Shown here in pieces: positions 35,201 to 44,200 of a DNA stretch of 64,000 nucleotides. The position numbers and the translations under genes were made by a program. Each line of letters opens with the position of its first letter. Within the stretch, counting starts at the first letter, position 1. The DNA lies in assembly GCA_964019055.1 (NCBI GenBank), contig OZ025220.1, positions 8,678,647-8,742,646 of the forward strand. The letters are read 5' to 3'. The DNA comes from Anthopleura xanthogrammica. Its lineage: Eukaryota; Cnidaria; Anthozoa; Actiniaria; Actiniidae. Under the pieces are notes generated by a model. It was not told the origin of the DNA. It saw only the letters and a program-made list of their open reading frames with translations, and did no database searches.

Positions 35201-35702
35201 AGATCTTTCTGAGTGGATGCTTGAAAATGTTAGTTCAAGGAGGCCAACTGGAGAAGAAGTACTTAATCATCCATTGTTCTGGTCCAAAACGAAAAAGATG
35301 GATTTTCTCGCCGCTGTTGGCAATCAAACAGAATTTGAATATCCACGTGCTGGAAGATCAGTTGTTTTGTCTGCTGTTGAGTCTGCATTGGAAGCACAGT
35401 TTAGTACCATAGTGGAGAATGCGGACTGGAATGTCCCAAGTTATGCACACATGCCTGATATTTACAATAAAATGGAAAGAAGAAGAAGGTACAAAACAAA
35501 CTCTGTAGTAGAATTAGTTCGCCTTATACGAAATGCTCATGCACACGTATCTGAATTACCAAAGCCAATACAAGATCAGTTGCTGAAACACTTTGTGTTC
35601 CTGGGACATTTCCCAAATCTTGTGATGGAAGTCTACAAGGCTGTAACCACTCATGGATGGCATAAGACGAAAGAAGAGATAAAGTACGCTATGAAGAAAT
35701 AA
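32223..35702 (+). CDS. RNase L-like protein: ankyrin-type repeats, pseudokinase, KEN endoribonuclease
   Basis: One frame of 1159 codons; the ATG at 32274 (codon 18, A at -3, G at +4) is the better-context start. A splice acceptor near 32160 suggests a 5' untranslated exon. The N-terminal half has diverged ankyrin-like units separated by long inserts (clearest: WPLIQAVNNHDKSEVERLI, DGNTALHYA, EETPLHLC). An acidic linker with three GMVDEP..TSN repeats follows (about residues 638-690). The kinase-like domain (about 755-1015) has a glycine loop GSFGADVF, VAIR in place of VAIK, HFQDHLKP in place of HRDLKP, and DFD in place of DFG. A KEN domain ends the protein (about 1040-1155; ELVRLIRNAHAH, ELPKPIQDQLL, FPNLVMEVYKAV). 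Its Arg-x4-His pair matches the catalytic pair of RNase L (R667/H672) and IRE1. Domain order and the DFD motif match vertebrate RNase L, the 2-5A-activated antiviral ribonuclease (741 residues in human). IRE1 differs by having a luminal domain and a membrane segment, which are absent here. Activating ligand is unknown. AATAAA follows near 35720. Confidence 0.9.
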   Translation: MIKGKQTAALQTSAHCMMAGTGNHQNAVETDVKWPLIQAVNNHDKSEVERLINDEGVDVNEADAQGNTALLCAVQSNVDLHIIEVLVEKGGANVNARERYTQRTSLFYAVTKSTKTASYLFENKDCFFNDSVVSSILSFFIESLCTKRHDSHPTIDEVLPLLQAKGLTPEVFAKSIVNILLCKIPLLLTSAIDGHRPRNSQHPMFHLHRKRKSFLDILKDVSGCDYLENYQRKESIKEVLEMIEYKRNISDILHLLKEHGPDPNFADSDGNTALHYATCLPWICIPQDTDVKAICEELQSFGVPLNKKNHLYETPLLFCLSGSIAHLEDDVKSTAMKTLVEVCNFLVTRGSSLNETPQNGESVFHLVIKLFQQGFKIPDQRVREGVIDETMNILHLFQRPNVGNVARESDGNHHNSPLHLWASLVLTTPVQDYTRVTREHSFETLLEVILRHLLECGALKNGRNKKEETPLHLCNTWSAVKLLIHNGANTNDKDSLKRPPLLVAASKQTFRNPSKEKNRFYPDVQEEAGPFFRAAIEKKLDPWAVDKCHKSVLGFLIAFDIYDLSKALIEVACSLKEKEIFVSLLKAICKDESLHTHWKVELVEKVLSCAKERNINVVNEAFDVCCETISQLSGMVDDEPPRSNDETFEAESDGMVDEPTTSNHETAEESNGIVDGPPTSNNGSVLKNSEIENTPHCMIAKMLRSHGAELSGKSYETLKTKCNQIEKILGDIQVEVLLPWTSRSKTHKNTLDKVAKCQEYQEIGESICCHKDPAAGSFGADVFVGINKLNSKEVAIRRIGETQCKQELKNLYAHLDCEQVIRYLLHLEDNDADLYIVFELMEGNLDDYFNDTAAFDPKKGTSLCGDIVKGLNYLHEHNYISHFQDHLKPTSIFYKTHPELCLKITDFDHSRPETSTYVCLSPEVLTNPENHSNSSDMFSCGLLLRHILSKGKHPFCPADCTNKSETDIVSETERNIIENDREIENSLSPPEAADLSEWMLENVSSRRPTGEEVLNHPLFWSKTKKMDFLAAVGNQTEFEYPRAGRSVVLSAVESALEAQFSTIVENADWNVPSYAHMPDIYNKMERRRRYKTNSVVELVRLIRNAHAHVSELPKPIQDQLLKHFVFLGHFPNLVMEVYKAVTTHGWHKTKEEIKYAMKK

Positions 35703-35729
35703 GAAGGTAACTAAAAAATAATAAATGCA

Positions 35730-36915
35730 TTTTTAATTGATTTTTAATTAAAATTTGAAGAGATTATTTTTTGAATCCACAGATCCGCGTACTTATTCCT
35801 TTGTCGGAGTTAATGCTGCGTTCACCAGTGTTCTACAGTCCGTCTGTCCAAGGTTCCTGTTTTAGCATGGTGATCTTCATTGCAGTCAAAAATAAGCAGA
35901 ACAATTGGTACTTGAATTTTCTTCATAATTATAAACGTCTCATATACATATTATAGTAACCGTCCTCGAATGGAAGACTTGGCCATATTTTTTAGATGAT
36001 AGTTTTGTATGTAATCTAGATATATTAGGACTCTTAGCTTCGGGCCTTAAGTCAGAAGTCAGCTTTAGCTAGAAATGCAGACGATAGCATTACTATAGCC
36101 CCTGTTTTTCACATGAGTGCGCCACGAGAAAGCATTGTCTGAAATTCCTTGTGGGAAGAAATATACAATGGCTTTCCTACATTTTGCAATTGATTGGCTG
36201 TGGGACAAATTGAAATAGAGAAATAACGTTATATGCAATATTACTACATGCAAGTAAAAAAAGAATTGTTTTAATATAAAAAGGTAAAATTATAGTAATA
36301 TAAAAGTTGATTACTATACTAACCAGGGACTGCGGAACACCCTAAAAAGTGGTGGGGCTATATAAGAGACTAGTATGAGAAAACGTGGTGGGGCTAAGAT
36401 TGGAAAATACAAGAGACTAGTATGGGAAAAGCGAAAAAGTGGTAAGGCTATAGCTCTTCCAGCCCCTCCCCCTCCGCGCGTCGTCGTGTAGTCAGCTTAT
36501 TGCAAATAATTGTGTTTAGGGATACATTTTCATACATGATATCATCATATTAAGGAAACCCTGACAGATGTAAATAAAGCTTATTCAATAGGTTTTAGAA
36601 AAGAAGAGTACGACCAAAATGTAGAGTAACTTAGTTTCAGCGTTGTAGTACCGATCAGTGTTAACGTTTTCTAGACATATTATCGGAGAAGTTGCACATA
36701 AACATTGATGGCTTTAATCAAGATACTAATTGTAAGGTTAGTCATATAACCCTCGTAAAACAAAGATGATGATGATGGTTACATAGTAATTTTTAGCTCT
36801 TCAAGTTCAAACGTCCAAATATTCTTTACTAAGAAAATGTTCATAGATTAGACCTATAATTAATAGCAGTTTCGGGAATACTATTGTTAGGAGATTAGTT
36901 TTGATTGATAACTTA
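35730..36915. other. Intergenic region 3' of RNase L-like gene
   Basis: No gene seen. 36320-36470 holds a short internal repeat (AGTGGTGGGGCTA and GAGACTAGTATG, two to three copies). Confidence 0.5.
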
Positions 36916-37038
36916 GGCCCGGTTTAGACGTCGAATTTCACATGTGCCGGCCAATCTGATGCAAATGAGCAAAACCAATTGTTTGAGTTCATTTGCATTA
37001 GATTCGACACATGTGAAACGCGACGTCTAAACCGGGCC
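36916..37038. mobile_element. Harbinger/PIF-type MITE (family H) with TTA duplication
   Basis: 123 bp with ~20-bp ends GGCCCGGTTTAGACGTCG and CGACGTCTAAACCGGGCC, flanked by TTA on both sides. A 3-bp TWA target duplication is typical of Harbinger elements; the superfamily call rests on that. Confidence 0.85.
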
Positions 37039-37429
37039 TTAAACTCCTGGGTTTAATTTTTCCTATAGAGCTTTTAAGTGTGACGTCAGTCGCATGGAAA
37101 AACGACTTCCGGGTCCAAAACGAAAAGCAGGTCTATAAACATTTTTCTTACTTTTTCTTCGTGACAGGATTTGTTGTCCAAAGTTCTAATTGTTTCAGTT
37201 GGAGGTTAAATCAGTTGCTTACAAGCAGTTGGACCCGGAAATACGTTTTATGCGTCACAACTTAAAGACAATATTTTACGTAGTTCACTCTAAATAGTGC
37301 ACTTTTAGACATTTTATAATCACATTTTTTTGTACTTCACAAGTATTCATATATGTGTACTTTATCAATCCAATAAAAAGATTATTAGTAATATTATCAT
37401 CATTATTATTACCATTGCCATTACCAACT

Positions 37430-37933
37430 ACCATTGCCATTACCATAACCATCACCATCACCATCACCATCACCACCACCATCACCACCACCACCACCAC
37501 CACCATCACCACCACCATCACCATCACCACCACCATCACCATCACCACCACCATCACCATCACCATCACCACCACCATCACCATCACCATCACCATCACC
37601 ATCACCATCACCATCACCATCACCATCACCATCACCATCACCATCACCATCACCATCACCATCACCATCACCATCACCATCACCATCACCATCACCATCA
37701 CCATCACCATCACCATCACCATCACCATCACCATCACCATCACCATCACCATCACCATCACCATCACCATCACCATCACCATCACCATCACCATCACCAT
37801 CACCATCACCATCACCATCACCATCACCATCACCATCACCATCACCATCACCATCACCATCACCATCACCATCACCATCACCATCACCATCACCATCACC
37901 ATCACCATCACCATCACCATCACCATCACCATT
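37430..37933. repeat. (CACCAT)n hexanucleotide microsatellite
   Basis: Pure CACCAT from about 37567 to 37932, preceded by interrupted CAT/CAC units. Poly-His, Thr-Ile and Met-Val frames are artefacts. Confidence 0.98.
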
Positions 37934-39470
37934 GAAGAAACTGAATACGCCAAAACAAACATACTCATCTTACTCATCTTGCATCTATCGACGAAAACAT
38001 TCCTATCTTTTGCAGTTCATCTGCCAAACTACATTCAATGTTTTTCCCGGCAAACCATTCCCTGCCTCGCAACACGTAAGTATTCATTCAATTTCTCCAA
38101 TATGTTTGCAGCAAATGAATACAAAAAAAAAAAAAAAAAAAAAATCATAAAGCGTGAATCACACATTGAGAGGGACCTCGGACAAATATTATAAATACTT
38201 GAAAGCACAAACACACAGCAACGCACTCTTCCAAAGTTATTCCAGACAAGACATTTCTTATGAAATTTTGCATATAAGAAGTTTAAGTTTTTACAGTTGT
38301 GCAAACACATTCTTGGCCATTTCATAATCTTAACAGTCTACGACGGGTGCTGAATTGGTTACGGTTTGGCAATGTTGTGGCAATGTTTTTTAATCGATAG
38401 AAGACGACTCGGTCGTTTTGAGCCATAACTGATGTCTTCATATTTCAATTATCTTTAGGATAAAATTCTTTGTTTACATCCATCTCGGTCTGTTTAGTTT
38501 GAGGAGTTGATTACATTACATATTCAAAGTCTATTTGAGGTGGCTTTATTCTTTTTGACGTAAGTTCATGATCTCTAGTGCGACTGAGCCTATCACGTAT
38601 CAGCTACGTATCAGTGCATCGACTATGAAATGAAAAAGCCCCATGGAGCCATACCAAGTTATTGCCCCGAGTCAACGTCTAGTTATAAGCCTCACAATAT
38701 TCATCTTAGTTAACCGACCATGAATAACAGAGAAACCTGTATTAAGTAGAAATACAGATACGTCCTAAATTACCTCCTCTGTGGGTAGTGAGTGCTAATC
38801 CACAATATATCTAAAATTATGAGAAAAGTCTTCAAAAAGTGTTTGTCGTCTTGTACGACCCGGAAGTCAAATTTTCAGACGACTAACGTCACACTTTGTT
38901 TATAATAGCGGAGTATCTATGCAACATAATATTTGGTATTCTGTCTGCGTTAGCAGCTGCTTTTCTCAGAATTGCAAACTTTTTTGCCTTTCTTAACTTT
39001 GCTCTGTATTTGTTGTTAAACGATGTTAAATCTGATGAAATCGTATTGAAACAGTAATTGAAAGTATGCAAGAAACGATGATCGAAGCTGTGCTATTCAA
39101 CACTGGAAGAAACTGAAGAAATTTAGTAGGACAGAACTTTTTCTAGCTAGGGGCCGCGTTTTTCACGCAAACATATTACGCCGTATAGCCTATATATAAT
39201 TATATAATATGTATTCAATAATATACCACATACCCTATATAGGTATATACAATTTAGGCTATTTGGGTACGTGCATAGCGCATGTTATTAATCATACTGG
39301 TTTTCCATAAGGTGTATATAGGACCATCATATTTTAACTTTCCTAATGAATTAGAATTCTAGTTCCGCAGTTTAAGAGTTTCAAAAGTTCAGTTTTTAAC
39401 AGTAACATTTTTGTATAGTACACAAGACGATGAAGTCGTCCAGTAAATTAATGATCATGACATCAAACGT
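37934..39470. other. Intergenic region with poly-A tract and a dispersed repeat
   Basis: A run of about 22 A lies at 38123-38144. 38850-39060 repeats part of 30.78-30.97 kb. No gene was seen. Confidence 0.5.
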
Positions 39471-39479
39471 GTGAATTCG

Positions 39480-39870
39480 AAGTAAATAAGGTAATTTTTT
39501 GTAGAAGCAGCATTTTTATGCATTTCAGGTTATTATTTGTAGTTTTGATACAGTACACGAGATGATCAAGTCCAGTTAATTACTGGGATCAAATGAGTGA
39601 TATAAATAAGGGACATTTTTGTAGTATCAGCATTTTTATGCACTTCAGGTTATTATTTGTAGTTTTGATACAGCACACGAGATGATCAAGTCCAGTTAAT
39701 TACTGGGATTAAATGAGTGATATAAATAAGGGACATTTTTTGTAGTATCAGCATTTTTATGTATTTCAGGTTATTATTTGTAGTTTTGATACAGCACACG
39801 AGATGATCAAGTCCAGTTAATTACTGGGATCAATAAGGGACATTTTTGTAGAGGCAGCATATTTTATGCG
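39480..39870. repeat. ~120-bp tandem repeat, three copies and a partial
   Basis: Units share TTATTATTTGTAGTTTTGATAC, CGAGATGATCAAGTCCAG and AATAAGGGACATTTTT. The second and third copies are nearly identical. Confidence 0.93.
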
Positions 39871-39895
39871 AATGAACTATATCGTAAAATCTGTA

Positions 39896-40028
39896 TAGAC
39901 CCTCAGATTTCACGTGACGTCAATGCAGCTCAATTTGGAGGACAAAACAATAGGTGCCAATCCTCAGGAGATTGAAATTGTTTTGTTTTGTCCTCCAAAT
40001 TGAACTGCTTTGACGTCACGTGAAAGTA
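39896..40028. mobile_element. Hairpin MITE family A copy
   Basis: Begins TAGACCCTCAGATTTCACGT and ends GACGTCACGTGAAAG; its outer right end is eroded. Carries CACGTGACGTCA on the left and TGACGTCACGTG on the right. Confidence 0.92.
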
Positions 40029-40344
40029 TAATAAATCTGCATTCTCTAATGCAGTGAAAATTACTGAACGCTGGGACAAACCAAAGAAATTAGGATAGAT
40101 TTTTGTAGCAAGTGGCTGGATTTTTATCCAAATGAACCATAATACATGATGTATATTCTATGTAGTGGACAGCACGTTTTATCTTCTATATCTTATCCAC
40201 TGATATGATGTACTCTATTGTTAATGATACTTGTATTTCTTACCTTTTTATGAGGGCTGCCTGATCTAGTGCTTCACGTTTTAATAATCAGTCTTGTCGA
40301 AGTTGGGCCCAATATGGTCATACATTAACTTCATTTTACTTCAT

Positions 40345-40665
40345 TGACCTAAAAACAATGGTTTTAAGTTGAAGTTAGACTTCATTGACATTTTACACTG
40401 ATTTACAGTATTGTATCAAGCTCAGCTTCTACTTGTAGCAATAGAACTTTCCTGAATGAATTCACTTGAGTGACCAGGAAACAATGGTACAAAGTTGAGG
40501 TTAGACTTGATGTTTTCATACATTTACTGTATTCTATCAAGCTCAGCTTCCAGCATTTGACCTTCCCTGAATTCACTTCAAAGTCCAGGAAACTATGCAT
40601 AGTACCAAGTTGAAGTTAGACTTGATATTTTCATTCATTTACTGTATTTTATCAAGCTCAGCCGC
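40345..40665. repeat. ~115-bp degenerate tandem repeat, three copies
   Basis: Units share AAGTTGAAGTTAGACTT, TTTACTGTATT and TATCAAGCTCAGC. Lies in the METTL13 5' flank. Confidence 0.88.
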
Positions 40666-41190
40666 TTGAAACCATTGAGAAAAAAATCACAAAAGTTCAT
40701 TAAACAAAACTGAAAATAAACAAACAAAATGGATTCTGGTCCAGCTGGACCATGATGCACCGCGATTTCATCCCCGCATAGGATTGTGGGAATATTTTCA
40801 GTTTTGTTCATTATGACTAAAAAAATGTCATTTTTCAGCAAGTTAATTAGTATCACAATGCTTTAAATTAAAGCAATATTAAGCTATAATCAACGTGTAT
40901 GTTAACTATCATTCAATTAAATTTTGATAATAAAATTATTTTATTGTGGCAGACTTGAGTAGAATTGCTTTTAGCATTGTTGAATAACTAGAGTAAAATT
41001 AGTAAATAATTTTCTTCTTTTTCAAAATACAGACAGCATAGAACAGGCCTTTCCCTATACATTAGAGGGATAGTGGGTTCACTGGGACCCCGCTTACATA
41101 TTGGGCATTTCTAGCAAAAGTCTCTTCCCTCCCCTCCCATGAACGAAAAGTTATCCTAGTTACCAGTCTCTCATAGTCTACACGTGCAAA

Positions 41191-41208
41191 ATGGCGGACG
41201 AAGTGTAG
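41191..41208 (+). promoter_or_regulatory. YY1-like site / 5-codon upstream ORF before METTL13
   Basis: AAAATGGCGGACGAAGTGTAG. It fits the YY1 core ATGGCGG. If transcribed it is also a five-codon ORF ending 34 bases before the METTL13 ATG. Confidence 0.5.
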
Positions 41209-41242
41209 AAAAAGTAGTTCAAACTTTACAAACCTTTTCACG

Positions 41243-44200
41243 ATGAATTTGCTCCCCAAAACCAAAGAACAATTCAAATCTAAAGAGTATTGGGACCAGT
41301 TTTTCCGAAACCGCAAAGAAACATTTGAGTGGTATGGGAATTACGGCGAACTTTCAACTATTTTGCACAAGTATTGCAAAGTCAAGGACTCAACTTTGGT
41401 GCTCGGCTGCGGGAATTCTCAGTTGAGTGAGGATCTGTATGATCTGGGATATCGTGGACTTGTAAATATAGATATATCAGACGTGGTTATAAGGCAAATG
41501 AAGGAGAGGAACAAGGAACGAAGGGCTGAGATGGAGTTTATCAAGATGGACATGCTCAATGTAAGGAACCCCTTTATTGTCCCAATTAAAATTTAGGGGT
41601 CAACATAAGGGCTGATCAAAGTCGGGGCATATCATGGCTAACAGACAGAGTGGTTTTGCAGAGGGAGGAAAGCCAGATATACCTGGAGAAAAACCCTTGA
41701 ATCAAGGGAGAGACCTAACAAACTCTACTCACATGTGATCAATACCAAGAAATGTGGGTGAAAAAATCCAGAAATCAAACCTGAGACTCCAGAGGTGAGG
41801 GGAAAAAGTACAATTGCCTCACCATCTTTCATTCACCATAGCAAGAAAAGATATAATCTTATTTTCTTGTTTGTTTCGTCAACCAACATGGTAGTCATGT
41901 TATAATATAAACAGAGAGGCAATGAGTTTTGTATACTTTTCTTCTAGATGGATTTCAATGCCGCGACATTCAACGTCATTCTTGACAAAGGCACCTTAGA
42001 TGCAATATTTGTGAACACATCAACTGAAGTCATCTCAGATGTCAACAAGATGTTTGCAGAGATTGAAAGGGTTCTAAAGACAAATGGTCGATACATCTGT
42101 ATCACTCTAGTCCAAGAACATATACTTGATAAACTTTTGAGTCACTTTATTGATGGTTGGTTTATTCGTGTCCATAAAATTGAAGCCATTGAGTCACCAT
42201 TGCCTGTTTTTGCCTTCATCTTTACCAAAACAAAGTTCTCAGGTACGTATGTTTTAAACTGGTTAGTTAGTATGCAGAAGCCTGCATTTATCATATACTT
42301 TCTTACGGCCCATAAAGCATTAATGTAATTGGAGTAGGTAAATGGTTTGAACCCAGGAGTAGTAGTTGAGGGAGTTAATAAATGTAATCGTTCGGTGAGT
42401 GTAGTCTTGCAAAAGACTGTTGACACAGTTGGTGGTGACTGACATTTCGACAACCTGAGCAGAAGTCATCTTCAGAGTATAGTCTGTGGTGAATGAAAGA
42501 CAGTGGATGACCAGCTGAGCTATATATACCATCCACATGTCTTTCATTCACCACTGTACTCTGAAGATGACTTCTGCTCAGGTTATTGAAACATCATTCA
42601 CCACCAACAACATATGGTTTTGCAGATATGGTTTTACAGTAAAGGACAAAATATATTGTTGCAAAAGTGAGTTACTACCAAAATTCTTAGCAGAGCTTTC
42701 AATAAAAGGCGGCTACTGGCAGTTTATCGCCGGATACTTCACCTTAAACTGCCGGCTGTTTTGACAAAAAATTAATTCATTGCCAAATAAAGTTACGGCC
42801 CCTTGGGGGATACGGACCCCTACTTTTTTGGATTGACTGTCTACTCCAAATATTATTGAAAGCTCTGCTTAGTAGTCAACATGGCTATTAAATTAGCAAA
42901 TTCCACAAGCCAAAACAAACAAAAATCCTCAGTTGACTACTGCCAATTAAGTTCCAGCCCTGATTCTTTTTCAACACTTGGGGTCAATATTGAATTTATT
43001 TTTAATGGAATCTGTAAATTATATCAATAGGACAGAAAAATGACTCCTTCCCCAAGATTCTTGAAATGTGTCTTGATGGTAGTGAGAAGATCCAGAGAGT
43101 CTCAAGCACTTCAGATATTAAGCATGTCATTGAGGATCTACAGAAATATGCAATGGTTAAACAATCTCTTGGTAGGTTGTGTTGGCTTGACACTATCATA
43201 AATCCCATTTCTAAGGCTTGTGGTTATAAGCCCACTAGTCTACTAATGCAAATATCCTTTCACTTCCAGTCTATTCATTCTTCAATTGCATGTTACGTCA
43301 CCATTATGGTGGCTTTTAACAAAATATTTCTCATTAGCACCCATTGTTAATCCTACCAACATGACTGCCATGTCTTTGTCACTTGACTCTCTTGGGAATG
43401 CTTGCAATGCATCAATGGATCCATCTACCCATCTGTTTGTTCATCCTTCTTTCTGTCCATTCTTCTGTCTGTCTGTCCATCTTCCTATCCATCATCTACC
43501 CATTCATCCATCAATCTACAGTATCCTTCTGCCTGTCTGTCCATCTGGCTGGCTGTCCACAATTCTTTCAGTCCATCCTTCTGTCTGTCTGTCCATCTTC
43601 CTATCCATCATCTACCCATTTATCCATTAATCTACAGTATCCTTCTGTCTGTCTGTCCATCTGGCTGGCTGTCCACAATTCTTTCTGTCCATCCTTCTGT
43701 CTGTCTGTCCATCCATTTATTTATTCCCTTTTTATGTTTACAGGGAAGATAAAATCTGGAGATATTTATAGTTTAGAACTGTGGAGCTCAGGCACCATGG
43801 ACCACAAGAAACACAGGGAGCCCAGATATACTTTAACTGTAGTTGACTCCTCACCCAGTCTCTCCCAGAATGGACTTTTCGCTATTTTCATTGTTCCACA
43901 AGGTAACAGGTTCTTATTAATAATTAAGTGCAAAGTCTGGTAAAACATCGGCCATCATTATCATCATTATCATCATTCATCACTGGCATCATAAATCATC
44001 ACCATTAGTATTCTTTAGTCAAAATTATCATTTTTATCATTGCTATCATCATTTATTACATTCATAATCAACATGTATCTTAATCACCACTTGAGCATTA
44101 CTATCAACATCACCATCATCATTACCATCACTCGGGGGCACTACAATTATTATTAATTTTTTTTAAATACAAAATACAAATGTCTTTAAAAATATTTATG

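Noticed and set aside
32223..35702. IRE1 (ERN1/2) orthologue
   Set aside because: No signal peptide, luminal propeller or membrane segment; the N-terminus is ankyrin-like and the motif is DFD.
37285..38194. Poly-His, Thr-Ile and Met-Val frames
   Set aside because: Translation of the CACCAT array.
43286..43943. Cys/Ser/Pro-rich frames in METTL13 intron 3
   Set aside because: Translation of a TCTG/TCCA tandem repeat.
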